Origin: Malachius bipustulatus
Lineage: Eukaryota > Arthropoda > Insecta > Coleoptera > Melyridae
DNA length: 64,000 nucleotides
Reading direction: 5' to 3'
NCBI GenBank assembly: GCA_910589415.1
Contig: OU342638.1
Coordinates: 15,292,014-15,356,013, forward strand
Below, in pieces: positions 22,040-64,000 of the stretch. The position numbers and the translations under genes were made by a program. Within the stretch, counting starts at the first letter, position 1, and every line of letters starts with the position of its first letter. Under the pieces are notes generated by a model. It worked only from the letters and a program-made list of their open reading frames with translations, was not told where the DNA came from and did not search any database.

Positions 22040-25000
22040 TCTCCAAGATTGTTTTTTTTAAGAAGATTGAAAATTTTAGAAACTACACCTGTAGGATTCG
22101 ATTCATCTCCTATCTGAATTAGAATTGTTCAGAAATGCTGGTCAACAGTGGACATTTCTAGTAAATTTTATGGATTCTTCACAAAATTTGTGTCTAGAAA
22201 ACTCATAAAATATTTTCATAACCATTACTTCCCATTTAACTTAAAATTTACATGGGTCAGTTTGTATAGGACCCCCTCAATTTGACTCATCCCTGACAAG
22301 TTTTCTTAAAAAAAAATGAACAAGAAAAACAAAACCAGTTTTCCCTTTAAATATTATTGTTTTTTTTTTTACTTTTGAAAGGAAATATAAAAAAAATTAA
22401 TCTAGTTAAGGTAAATTTCGAGTATGCAAATGTTCTTCAAGTAGCCTATCAGTAATAAATCCCTAACAGTGTATTAATTTCAGAAGATCCAAAAAAATAA
22501 ACGACTTGCTATAAATGACGATGGATCTTACTTGAAGTTAAAGAAAGTTGAGAGTGATCTTGAAAATTTAGATCGTCTTTGAGATATAAAAGACTCAAAA
22601 TTTGTGAAAAATTAACAATTTACTAAAGAAGTCCAACATGTCTTGAATAATAATAATATTCTGGTAATGTAGGTAGGTATCTGAAAAATCTAAAATTGCT
22701 GACAAATTATTATTAAATACTGTCTCGTGAAAATTTCAGATTGCTCAATTTTCATGTCCTCTGATATTATCTGTTACCATTCTAAAAAAGATGATTGTTA
22801 GTGAACTCTTAAAAGAACACATGTTCATTTTAGTATTTTTCTTGGATATATTTCTGAGAAATAGTTGAAACACCTTTGTTTTAATAGGTAGGTATTGTTT
22901 AAAGGTAAATAAAATTTTATTAAGGGGTAGGTAGGTGAAATATCTTGATTCAAAAATTTAAATACAAGCTTTTATGATAGCTTATAAGAAGGTTAATTCC
23001 ATACCCAAATGAAAAGAAAAATTAGTTAAGGCAACAAATGCCACACTGCAAGTACAAGGAATTACAGGAAACAGTTTATGATATCGCTCTATTGTCAAGG
23101 TAATGGCAATCCCTTTTCATCAGTTTTATTTATTTATTTATTTATTTATTTCATAAACGGGAAACCCCCATTAAATAATAATTTAACAATAATAGTTTTT
23201 TAAAAAAGCTACACTTCATTGTCTTTTTTAAATAAAAAACTTTGGAAAAGAATAAAGATATTAGGTATATTTGTTTATAAGAGAAAAGAGCTAAAATTTT
23301 CACTATTTTTCAATGAAAAATCTGAAGGAGTTTTTCCGGAAAAATTGATTATTCTTTTTCACCAGCTTATTAGTTAAACTTGTTACCTTTTTCTTTTCTT
23401 GCTATTAATGTTATTTTTTGTAATAACTTTTCTATTTGTCGACTGTTTTTAATTTAACAAGCCTCAATTTGTAGCCATGACCGATGTTTTTTCAATTAAA
23501 TCAGAATTTTCGATTTTATTGTTTAAATAGAACAATGAAGCATAGCATTTTCTTCAACTAAAGACGACAGGCTTTTTCTATCTATACTGTGCGAGTACTA
23601 AGTCTTTATACATAAGTAATAGGTTCAATTTCAACAAGTCACCATTGGTATTATTACAAACAATCCCATTGAAACACTTCACCATAGCAATTATTAATAA
23701 TTACACTTTGCTTAGGTGTGTTCGTAGGGCATTCCCTGGACTATTACCTTTTGAACTGCCACGAAGGTGACAATATTTGACATTATCACCAACAAACACC
23801 TTACAAATGAGCGAACTATATCACCTAACCAACCATCTTTTTTAGAAAGACCAATTCAAGTTTCTAATAGCTTTTAAAAATAAAAACTTCTACGCTCAAG
23901 TGGGTGATTTTCAATATGAACAAAACTTTTTTTACTTTAATAATTGTACACAGCTCAATTTACTATAAAAATACTTATATGAAATCATATAAATGGGGAC
24001 AGTCTACATGTTAAAATCAATAACATCATGCTCGATTCATGTAACCTCCTAATCAACTACAACTTTTTAAAACTAATCATCTCCTCCTTTGCTACTGAAA
24101 CTAAATTTTAGAATACTTTTAAATACATTTTTCTAATTTCTTAAAAATTTCAACAAGATCCTAATTTGTGAACATATTACTTAGTTACTGTCCTCACTTA
24201 AGAAGTTTCATTTTTATCCACAATATACTCAAGGGACATAGCTAAAGGCAAACAATAGTGTAAGCTAGTGCATCATATCAACAATGCCATATGCCGTATC
24301 AATTTTTTATGACCGTCTGCCTCGTGTTTTTCTAATGTCTCAAAGTAAATAAGATTCAAAAAACAAATGTTACTAATAAAAAAACAAATAAAAGTGTTTT
24401 GAATTGTATGTGACGACGACGTGACTGTTTATTTTCATTACTTAGATAAGATTTATCTGCGTGAAAAATATTTACCGTTTTCAAGGCATCACTTCGCTTC
24501 ATATTGACGTCACATTAAAGCAAATCGGTCATGTTTACTAAAATCTGGCTATCTTTGAAGTTCCTCAAACCTTTTAATCTTCAAAATGTTATTTTTTATT
24601 ATTTACCGGCTTTTTTTTAAATTATTTTCCATAATAGGAAGAAAATCAGGGTTTCCCAGTTTCCCACAACATCACCCAATGTGGTGAGGACCTATAGTTC
24701 GTCACCCTCCCCATCCCGCCCTCTTAACATCTTTACTTTAAATGTTACGGAAAATATCAAATAAAATAGAAAAGTTGCAAGGTTTCATTCCTTGATGGAC
24801 CAGTGAAGGATCAAGAGTTCAGTAATGAAACCTTACAGATCTTATGTATTTATAAAATAAGCGGTGGTTGATAAGCACGACACTGCAATGGGAAGCAATC
24901 AATGTTTATCAACAAGAGTTTGCCATGACCAGAATATAAGGCCCTGTGTTTTGTTTACATATAAACAATACACTAGCATTGGCCCTCACCCTTGAAAGGA

Positions 25001-25300
25001 TAGATAGAGAATTATAATTAGAGGATTTACAGATCATTATTATCAAGATGTAGATAGATCAGATTTAGTTTGAATTAAATTAGATCAACCATGATGCAGT
25101 TGTTATCGCTGTTAATAAAAACCAAGTGAAACCTGAACGACTTTTAATCAACCAATTGTTTGGAAAAGTGAAAGAAAGATAATTATTATTTCTTCAAGCT
25201 CGTATAACCTACTAAAAAATATAATTTTTATCAAAAACTCATTGGCTCAAGTACCAGCTAAAAACAGGAAGTTATTTTGGATATCAATTTCTATGTCATA
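22040..25300. other. 3.3 kb, no gene recognised
   Basis: AT-rich sequence. It holds a (TTTA)n microsatellite at 23,125-23,151 and many short TAGGTAGGTA-type motifs that recur throughout the window. No open frame or defined element. Confidence 0.4.
23125..23151. repeat. (TTTA)n microsatellite
   Basis: About six TTTA units. Confidence 0.9.
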
Positions 25301-25990
25301 TACAGGATGAGTTAGCTAAGACTAAGCTAGACAAAGACAATTCTCCCTTTGGAATTGGATTTAGTAAAAAAATCATACAACTTTGTTCATTTAAATAGGA
25401 CACCTGTATATTTTTACATTTTCACATTGTCTGCGAAAATCCAGTAAGAAAGATTTTTACAGTTGCAGTTAAAATTGTAAACAAGTGAAAATCGCAATTT
25501 TTCAACTTTAAAGCAGTGTACATCAAGAATGACTCAAGATTAAGGAAAGATTAAGATTAGGGCTTACATGTCCCTATTTTAATGTTTTATGTACTGTCAT
25601 ATGAGGTAGATGAAATTTTAATACAGGATGATGAAAAATCTAATAATTTTGATCACCTTGTATGAAAAATTTCAGGTACACTGTAAGATAAACCTTGAAA
25701 ACTTAATATGGGGACATGTAAGCCATTTTCCGATATCTTTGCCCGTTTTCAATGTGATCTGCTTTAAACTTGGTAAATTGCGATTTTCACTTGTTTATAA
25801 GTAACTCATTACCTAATTTAAATAATCCAATTTACATTGGAATTGTAAAAACTGAATTACTCAGACTGGATTTTCTCAGACAATATGAAAATCTGATAAT
25901 ATACAGGGTGTCCTATGTAAATAAACAAAGTTGTATGGTGTATAGCGACATTGGGCCAAATAACTTAGTACTATATCAGAACCAGAGAAA
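25301..25990. mobile_element. Diverged relative of the 880-bp palindromic element
   Basis: The left part (ends TACAGGATG; internal AACAAGTGAAAATCGCAATT; GGCTTACATGTCCCTAT) is inverted in the right part (GGGACATGTAAGCC; ATTGCGATTTTCACTTG; ATACAGGGTGTCC). The same internal order occurs in the element at 37,136-38,015, so the two belong to one family, this copy being much older. The right boundary is approximate. Confidence 0.65.
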
Positions 25991-25999
25991 CGTTGACTA

Positions 26000-26914
26000 G
26001 GGTAGCACATTTTCGGTATCTCAAAAAGTTGGAAAAAAAGTTTGGAATGTTAAAAAAACATATATACCTACTGTGAATTTTACCATTTTACCATGAACGT
26101 ACAACCGTCTAAAAATTCACACAATTAATTGTTATTAATCCTTCCTCGATTTCTATTCATGTTAATATTTTGTTTCATTTTTCAAAATTTTATTTTTTCA
26201 ACTTGATACTAATTTTCCCAAAAACATGGCATCCAGCAGCTGCTCAAACATTTCCATGTCCAGTAAAAGTTAACGAGTGAATGCACTATCCTAGTAAGCG
26301 TCAGTGCAATAACTTTGCAAACTAAGACCCGCTTCTGGGGAACCCCCTTTTTTCTTTGCTTATTATTATTGTAATTACGTAGGTATAACATTTAAAGTGG
26401 CTCTAGGGAACTTCAAGAAGATTACCAGACTCATGGAATAGTGTTAAATAGTGGATTAAGTACTAAATTGTTTCCTAAGATCTGTCGAGTAATATTATAA
26501 TATGGTCATCTGCATAGTATTTGTGTTCAGATTTAATAATGAATCTACTGAGGAAGATTTAATATAAGAGCTGATCTCCATCTAAAAACAATATAATTCA
26601 ATATGCTAGTACCTTTGTTGCTTAATAATTTATAATAAATAGTAGGTAATAGTTACAGATCTGATCGAAACTAAGGTTTCCTTTCGGTAAAACTCGAGTA
26701 ATCCGTTATAAATAGTTGGTTCGATACACTCTGTATATAAAAATAAATAAACAATATGGCAAAGTATTTTTCAAGAGTTCTCCCTTAGGTACATGTTTTC
26801 CTTCGTTTAAACTTTATAAGAGACATCAATTTCTTTCAACATTTTGCAAAAAAAAAGTTATCACAATTACATAACTGATTAGAGAAACTGACACCTTCTC
26901 TAAAAAACTCTTCC

Positions 26915-26947
<33 letters not shown>

Positions 26948-27121
26948 CAATATTATAGTAACAAACGTCAAGTCTTTACCGAAGGAAACCCAGCTCTGCT
27001 ATCACAAATCAACCAAGCGATCGCACACACAAAACACATATATGTATAACGTATGTTACAACGGTAGTAGTAGTAGAGCATACACATGGTCTGTATATAC
27101 ACGGATGTCAGACGGGAAGGA
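26000..27121. other. Asator 3' flank / probable 3' untranslated region
   Basis: Non-coding. It includes an (AAT)n microsatellite at 26,916-26,946. The nearest AATAAA on the minus strand is at 26,189-26,194, about 0.9 kb past the stop, and may be the poly(A) signal. Confidence 0.35.
26916..26946. repeat. (AAT)n microsatellite
   Basis: About ten AAT units. Confidence 0.9.
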
Positions 27122-57131
<30,010 letters not shown>

Positions 57132-57192
57132 TTTAATGTTGTTGTTCTGATCTGTTGAATCCAAGGGTCCTTCCCAACTGATGTTCTGTGGC

Positions 57193-58340
57193 CTGGAAAG
57201 AACACACACTCAGTTCCGGGCATTCTCAAAATAACAACATTATTATTTGAATATTAAAACAAAACAAAAGGATCTTCAAACCGTCATAATAGCGCTCAAA
57301 AATGTATTTATTGTTGCCTAAAAATTGTCCTTTTAACAACAGTGCTAGTGCACGTAAGTGCTACCAGCTGATTTTTTACGACTGCACATGCGCAGATCGC
57401 GCAAAGTATTTTAATATTCCCACTGATATATCCCGGAACGCCCGAAGATTATTGATTTTTTTAGATTGCGAATAGAAAACGTGGGTGTTATACTGATACC
57501 ACGTGAAGGACCATTACTAAATCTAGCAAAACAAATCATGCTAATAGGAAAATGCATTCAAATAACCCCAATTTAGAGTCTCAATCACGAGTTAAACCAC
57601 TAGTCACTACTAGTCCCTACAGCATCCAATAATAAATGTCGCCAGAAACTGGACTATTAATCAATTTTAACCCATACAAATGATTAATAATCTGAATTTG
57701 CACATTAAATTAATAAATACACAGCACAATTTTCATTTAAAAGCAACATTTGAATGGCAATATCACCTTGTTATTAGAGGAACACATTTCAAATTACACC
57801 TTGGAACAGTCCAACAAATTTAAATTTATGTATTATTTACGAGGTATTTAAAAACCACACCGAGATGATAATAATTAAAGGAACGTTGAAACGACATTTC
57901 GTAAGCGATCGTTACTGAACACTGTGCTGGTGCTGGTACTAGTGCTTTCTAATTAAGTTATACAAAAAAAGAAAAATACTAAAGGGCACTGTGGAGATGG
58001 AGAGAGCATTAGGCAGTGAGAGCTAGACAGAACGTATCCAAAAATCAAACTTGCAAATTATAAATCGGAGCCAAGATTACTTAAATAACAAACAACCATG
58101 CAAATTAATTACTGTAACTCATTTTTAGTACTAAATTAAGCGTTTAAGCGTAATTATTCATCATTTCTTACGCTATGAGGATGAAATAATAATCAATAGT
58201 ACGCTCGCCATGTTTGACACTTGACACTTCACTCTTCACTTCAGATCAGGATCAGCATATCAGATACATGCGCAAATTATTGCGCGCTACGCTGACGATG
58301 TGACGGATTGGAACTGGCGCTATCGCGCTAATGTTTAAAA
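57193..58340. other. Upstream flank or 5' intron of Asator
   Basis: No coding exon recognised. About 58,200-58,335 is richer in CG (GCGCGCTACGCTGACGATG; GGCGCTATCGCGC) than its surroundings and lies upstream of the start exon, so it could hold the promoter or a 5' untranslated exon. Confidence 0.3.
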
Positions 58341-58980
58341 AATAATAATGTACCGTTATTTCCTATTTAGGTACAATAATCATAAAAAAATTTATTTTCA
58401 TTTTAAGAAAACGGCGAATTTCTTTTTTCCAATTTAATTAAAATTTAGATTATCCTAAGTAATTTCTGCATCTATGTTAATAATATTATTTCTGCGAAAT
58501 TACGCGTCGTAGGTATAGGTACCTACCTATTAACAGGTTGGTCACTTTCAACTGGCTCACCATTGAGATCTCCTAAACCATATAGGAGATCCAGATGAGT
58601 CGGAAAAGTTGCGCAATTTGATCATTTATTATTATCATTTTTATTATTAAGGTCAGGTGGGGTAAGAGCACCCCCTTTTCAAGATAAATTGATATTTTAC
58701 TGTACCTACTTACATAATAGATGTTCAATTATTCAAATTCTAGATATGCAGTGTGTCCAGTGTATAAGTGGCGGTATATGGGGGTCTTGGAAACGGCAAG
58801 AGATACAGGATTGCTGGTTAAATTAGAGAAAAGTTGCACAATTTGATGCTTAACGACAATCTGAATTTTTTCTTTGAATATTTCCAGTCGTTGCTGAAAT
58901 AAGGTATCCTGAAAAAACTGAAAAATCTAAATTTCTTATTTTACCCATATCTTTTTTATTATTGGGAAATAATGAATTAC

Positions 58981-59135
58981 ATAAGTCGTCAAAAGCTATC
59001 CATTTGACATTACAAAAATTTTCAAAACCGACTAGATCCCAGAGTTTTCATAGCCAACTTTTGTTTTTCTTATGGCCGCCATATTGGATTTTTATGTCGT
59101 TCGGTATAAAGTAAACCAAAAATTATTAACAGTAA
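58981..59135 (+). repeat. GACTAGATCCCAGAG family, single arm
   Basis: AAAACCGACTAGATCCCAGA and TTATGGCCGCCATATTG as at 7,153-7,330. The right arm was not found. Confidence 0.6.
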
Positions 59136-59564
59136 AAAAAAATTCAAAAATTTTATTCTTTTTTCGAAAAAAAAAAAATAACTTTTCATACCGAATATCA
59201 TAATTATTAGAAAAGTAAAAAACCATAATAAAATAATATATGACTTCATATTAATAATGTAATTGGGTGAAAAAATTTTTGTTTTTTTTTCGCAAAAAAC
59301 ACATTTTTGAATTTTTTTTCTTCTTTTTTTCTAACTTTTTTTTAACTTTTTTCTAGCCCCGCCAACAACTTTCGTTTTCGTTGGATCTAGACACAGGTTT
59401 GTCTCGTCACTCTCGTCTAGGTTCAAAATTTGATTTGGTTGATTGCTTAAATTTATAGGTCATCTAAAGTGCGTTTTAAGAGTTCAAAGTAATCACTAAT
59501 CATATATGACAAACAGGTCTGTCATATTCTTTGTGTGCATAATTCTACGTTTTGAGGCTTCTAA

Positions 59565-59710
59565 AGGCGCGTCCACACTAGCAAATAATTACGTTGTGCG
59601 TGGAATGTAGAATGCACCGCAAATATTTGCGCCGCAAATTCTACATTGTTGATGCATAAATTTTTACGTCGTGCGCCGTGCGTCTCCGATCAACGCGTGC
59701 GTGCATGTCT
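59565..59710. repeat. Possible MITE end, GCGTCCACACTAGC
   Basis: TAAAGGCGCGTCCACACTAG resembles the GTCCACACC ends of the element at 62,436. It is followed by a GC-richer section with an internal palindrome (GTAGAATGCACCG...GCAAATTCTAC). No matching right end identified. Confidence 0.35.
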
Positions 59711-60694
59711 GTACATGTACATGTTTATCATAGAGTTCTTTTTCCTTTTTTTTATTTTTCTCGATAAGATGGTACATAATTAAATAGATAGGTCATGAGA
59801 GTTCATGACGCTTCTTAAAGTTAAGAAACCAAGTCTTCACCAGGTTTGTTATTCTTGAAAGGAGTTGCCATTTTATTAGCGACATTCAGCGACAACATAA
59901 TATTATTCACACACAACATTTGGAACTTCTTGTCTACTTAACCCAAACCCCTATGTCTCCATTTTCTTCAAACTTCTCGCCAGAATAATTTCATGTTCTA
60001 AATTGAATAATTGCTCTTGACCTTCCGTAGGTAGAGCTTTTGCCTCCGCGCCTCCCCTTATATATGATCTCTAATAGTAAGAGCGGAATATTATAAGTAA
60101 AGAGCAGCTGCCTGTTTTGGGATCAACAAATTTTGATTAATTTCAGAAAGGGCCTTTTTTACTCTGGGGTAAGTGCAAGAAAAAAAATTCTGGGGTAATA
60201 GTGCACACCCTGGTGATGTGGAAAAATTTAGATTGAAAATTCGCCGCTCTTTCTGGCTCAGCTTCCAGAAAACAAGCAAAGTTTGGAGTACTTACAGGAT
60301 TTTTGGTGAAAAACCGGCTTCTGTAGTTTGCTTCTCCCAAAAGGACAGAAATCGCATTTCGCCGAGATTGCATGGAAATGGTGATATAGCAGGCACTTAT
60401 TTATTATTACGTGTATTCATTTAAATAGCGAAACACCAGGTAAATAGAGGTAGGTACTTAATTAGGTCACAAACGGTTATTATTATATTATTTAAAAGCA
60501 GCTGCAGTCTCTATGTTTAAAATAATCCGAACCGCTTTAATTTAAGAGGCGTGTCACTTTAAGGTGTTATCGTCGTAAAATCCGGAGAGTTCACAGGTGT
60601 AGATGTAGATAGGAAAGTTCAAAATGGCCGAAGTCGCGATTTTTATAGTTCGCACATTTATTTAACGTGGGTTTTCGCTTTCTTCTATGTGGCG

Positions 60695-61419
60695 TAACGC
60701 CGCGTCCTAGCTGCATCCGGGGACTGCGTTGCGTGCGTTGCGTGCGTGCGTTGCGGGGAACGATTAAAATAAAACACATGCAAAGCAATGGGAGTGTCCT
60801 CAGTAGACGCGTTTGCCCGCAAAGTCGTACGATAAAACGACACCGCAACGCACGCATTGTTTTAAATTGAAATATTTAGTTTTTTCATCTGTCAAAATCT
60901 TGCGATTTTTGCGGCGGGCAGGAATTTTTTTAATTTCGATTGCCTTCGTGCCAAAGCGAAACATTTTGTGCAATAAGAGAAATCTATTTTACAAGAACAA
61001 GAGTCAAGGTACACTGGGAATTTGAAAATGTCTCGAATTTAGGTTTTTAAAGTAAGTATGAGGTCTATTAACTTCTATTGTAGACCTTTTTATATTTAAC
61101 CTACCTGCTATTTATCTATCTATCAAATCTATACCTATTTCTATAGATTACTTGCGTCTTATTGTTTCTTTCTCTTAAGTAACATGTTTCTTTCTGTGAT
61201 TTTCAAGTCTTTCAAGCTCCAACAACCTACTGGTTTCCAAATTAAAACGTATTTAATCTGAAGCTGCACCAGAAATAGTTGGATTGGAAACCATTTTCTC
61301 GCACGAATCGCACGCATTCAGTTAGGACACACTCAAAATTTCTCGTGCGATTTTGCGTTGCGTGCGTTCCCCGCATCGCACGCAACGCAGTCCCCGGATG
61401 CAGCTAGGACACGGCGTTA
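60695..61419. mobile_element. Inverted-repeat element, 725 bp, GC-rich ends
   Basis: Ends TAACGCCGCGTCCTAGCTGC and (reverse complement of right) TAACGCCGTGTCCTAGCTGC continue through ATCCGGGGACTGCGTTGCGT and GCGGGGAACG. Interior carries further GTGCGTTGCG-type repeats. No transposase. The ends are far more GC-rich than flanking DNA. Confidence 0.83.
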
Positions 61420-62433
61420 AAGAGATAGTTCGGGCTTACTAGATATAAAGCACAAGCAGATAAAATAAAATGTAAACGGTACTTAGGTACCTAAAAGAGG
61501 TAAGGTTATAATCTCTATTTCTCGAGAAATTCGCCTGGAGACCCAATCGAAGCTTGTCTTCTCGCCCGCGCGGTTCTAGCTGGTTTCCCTTTATTTGTTT
61601 TTTCATTTCTCCTTTCTGGCCGCTGTTCCTGCGTCCTCCATTCATTACGCCATTTTCAGCAAATAACCTTTCCCTTTCAACTCAGGTGATTTTGATTGAC
61701 CTATCAGAATTTCGCGTCACGCTCTATCTTTTTCATCACAATGGGATCTCTTCTTTGCGCATGACCCTTCTTTAAATATCTAAACACGTTTCAGGTCACT
61801 ATTCGCTTGTTAATCGGGATCTATACTGGTTATGGAATCATAAACAGGACTCGATATTCTAAGTACGGTCGCTGGAAAAGAGACGTCGCTAGCTGTTTCA
61901 ATCTTGTAAAACAATGAGAGTGAAATCTACTTTCGCTTACTGCTTTAACAGCGATAGGTCGTTACAGTCAGATGGATAGAGCTCTTAACGGCTTATTATG
62001 TAATAAGTAATAAGCCTACAAAAATAAATAATTAATTTTCAAAATTAAAAAAAGATGATGAAAATTAGGGATTCTCGTTTTTTTTTCAGTTTTTTCAGGA
62101 TATTTCTGGGGATATTTAAATTTTTTTTTCGTATAATACTCATCTCAAAATGGCGCCACTTTCGTCTAATTTAACCGAGCCCGTATCTTCAATGGCGTAA
62201 GATATTCCTATAGTCGCCCCTTAAATAGTTCTAAACCCTGTATAGATAAGGGACCACTCCCACTCAGCCATAGGAAGGCACTATACAGTGTTCAGCTTAA
62301 GAAGTGGCAGTAGGTACATATGCATGGGAATAAGAATCTGAAAAATTAAGACTATTTTTTGAGGTATTGCTGAAACTGAAAAACTGTAAAACTGTAAACT
62401 GTAAACTTTGAAAAACTGAAAAATCGAGATTTC

Positions 62434-63190
62434 TAAAGCCTTGTCCACACCGAAAGCAACACATAGGAACATTTTGTTTATGTTGCTTGTTCCTGGAACT
62501 TGTTTCTGAATGTTGCCAAAAGTTTATTTAAGTTCCTCATTGTTTACGGTTGCAGCAACAAAAGTTCCTATAAGTTGCTTGTTTCCGTATTTAGCGGCAA
62601 AGATCAAAGAAAATATAGAAACATTGGTAAACATTTTTTGTTTCTCAACTGTATTTTTATCAGTGTGGCACGTTGTTGCTTGTTCCCAAAGCTCGAAACT
62701 TGCGTCGTGAAGCTGTCGCGTAGTTGCCGAAAACACCCATCTTTTAACTTGACTTCAGGTAGTTCAGTTTATAATAATAAAAAAAAACATTAATTATATC
62801 CATTATCGATACATTTTGATATTATATCATCTTTCTTTAATGAACTTAAAAGACGTATGACACCATGTGACTTTCTGTCTAAAAGACTTGGTCTAGTCCA
62901 ACATTTACGGACTCGTTTTTGTGTTTTTGTAAAATAATTACAATTGCAGTTGCTGCTGCCTGTAAATCTTCTTCGTCGTACCACATTATTTAGAAACATA
63001 CACTGCACTGATGGTGTAGACACAACGTTTCCTGTTGCAGCAACACAACGAAACATTCGCAAAACTGAATTACCTTGGTGTGGACAGAATGTTTATGGAA
63101 CTTTTTCTGTTGTTTCTGTTTCCATAAACAGGTTGCGGCAACTAGCAACAAAATGTTCCTCTGTGTTTCTTTGGTGTGGACAAAGCTTTA
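62434..63190. mobile_element. MITE-like element, ~750 bp, GTCCACACC ends
   Basis: AAGCCTTGTCCACACCGAAA on the left and AAGCTTTGTCCACACCAAAG on the reverse complement of the right, continuing AACACA(T/G)AGGAACATTTTG. TA dinucleotides at 62,434-62,435 and 63,189-63,190 would be the target duplication. The interior repeats short GTTGCTTGTTCC-type modules near both ends. Confidence 0.83.
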
Positions 63191-63244
63191 TGTTAGCCAA
63201 CCGTTTTTATTGTTGGGAATTATTGAATAATTTTTTGTAGGTTT

Positions 63245-63405
63245 ACAAAAGTCACCAAAAGCCATCCATTAGACGTTACAAAAATTTTCAAAGTCGACTT
63301 GATCCCATAGTTTTCATAGCCAACTTCAGTTCTTCTTATGGTCGCCATATTGTTTCTTTATGTCATTCGGTATAAAAAATCATGGAAACCAAAAATTATT
63401 AACAC
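63245..63405 (+). repeat. GACTAGATCCCAGAG family, single arm
   Basis: AAGTCGACTTGATCCCATAG and TTATGGTCGCCATATTG, a diverged copy of the arm at 58,981. It follows the preceding element by about 55 bases. Confidence 0.6.
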
Positions 63406-63739
63406 TAAAAAAGTTCAAATTTTTTTTTTCGAAAAAAAGTGTGTTTGTATGTTTATAACTTAGGCGAAAGGTAGAAAACATAAAAATAATTTCTGTTTTC
63501 TATAAATTTTTGCTCTAAAACACTTTTTTTTTTCGAGGAGTACAGCAGTTGAACTTGGAAGAAAAAATCTATTTCATTGATGTTGAATTTTGAATCTCAA
63601 TATCTTGAAGATATTGTGCTCAATTCAAGGCGGCAGAGTCACACGTTATTAATGATGTAATTTTTTTGTCAGTTTTAGTCCCTGACGTCATATTACCAAA
63701 AAAAGACGCGATTACTGTCGCAATTTCGTGAAATAAAAC

Positions 63740-64000
63740 GATGGAACTTGAATCTAGTTACTCTCTACCAAGCTGCATGCCTAATTGAGTTCCAAGAGGA
63801 TAGTATCCTGGTGTTGTGTTGACTGTCCAGAATTTTAGAGGAACTTTTTTGCGATACATTTCAAATTTTCGAGGGACAGGAAAGGAAATGTTGTGAAAAC
63901 AAGAAGTGGCAGAGCAAAGAGACGTACTGAAAAGCTGACAATGTTATGCAAAACGATCCTCACACATCAGTTCGTCATCTAGCCCAGCAAATTGATGTTT
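63740..64000 (+). pseudogene. Mariner-like transposon HTH remnant, runs off window
   Basis: After frame corrections the sequence reads KTRSGRAKRRTEK and ADNVMQNDPHTSVRHLAQQI, the second helix-turn-helix with its R-S-G-R linker found at the N-terminus of insect mariner-like proteins (S-G-R-P-x-x-x-T, then D-P-x-x-S-x-R-x-L-A). At least one frameshift is visible; the DDE domain would lie beyond the right edge. Confidence 0.6.

Overview
This is eukaryotic, AT-rich DNA, almost certainly from an insect nuclear genome. The genes have small exons with GT-AG introns. The protein encoded across the centre is very close to the insect tau-tubulin kinase homolog Asator. The rest is dense with insect-type transposable elements: a piggyBac element with TTAA target sites, Jockey/CR1-like LINEs, a Penelope-like GIY-YIG fragment, a tRNA-derived SINE and many short inverted-repeat elements. 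I cannot fix the order of insect from the sequence.

Layout. 1-6.3 kb (minus strand): the first two coding exons of a choline-kinase-like gene, split by a 4-kb intron; the rest of the gene lies off the left edge. 6.3-27 kb: a mostly intergenic, repeat-rich stretch. It holds several inverted-repeat elements, a SINE with a perfect 13-bp target duplication, a LINE C-terminal fragment, a single-exon C2H2 zinc-finger gene at 11.4-12.5 kb that appears truncated by a stop, several LINE/transposon remnants and long stretches with no recognisable gene. 27.1-57.2 kb (minus strand): a complete Asator coding region in 14 exons. The splice phases all agree and give a protein of about 1,140 residues with an N-terminal CK1-type kinase domain. 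Its three large introns (about 6.8, 8.7 and 10 kb) are full of mobile elements. 57.2-64 kb: upstream flank, with more inverted-repeat elements and a transposase remnant at the right edge.

The most striking mobile elements are: (a) a structurally complete piggyBac-like element at 51.3-53.8 kb with an uninterrupted 556-residue transposase, 14-bp terminal repeats and TTAA duplications, together with a 707-bp non-autonomous relative at 41.3-42.0 kb that has landed inside a LINE reverse transcriptase; (b) at least six inverted-repeat elements that share only a TATACAGGGTG-like end and are otherwise different, one of them an 880-bp near-palindrome inside an Asator intron; (c) a separate family with ACAGCC ends in three copies; and (d) a roughly 1-kb element with about 280-bp inverted arms in the choline kinase intron.

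I did not find a coordinated multi-gene system such as an operon or defence cassette. The interest lies in the transposon biology and in the gene models. Exon boundaries were read by eye from splice signals and reading phase; no alignment or database search was run.
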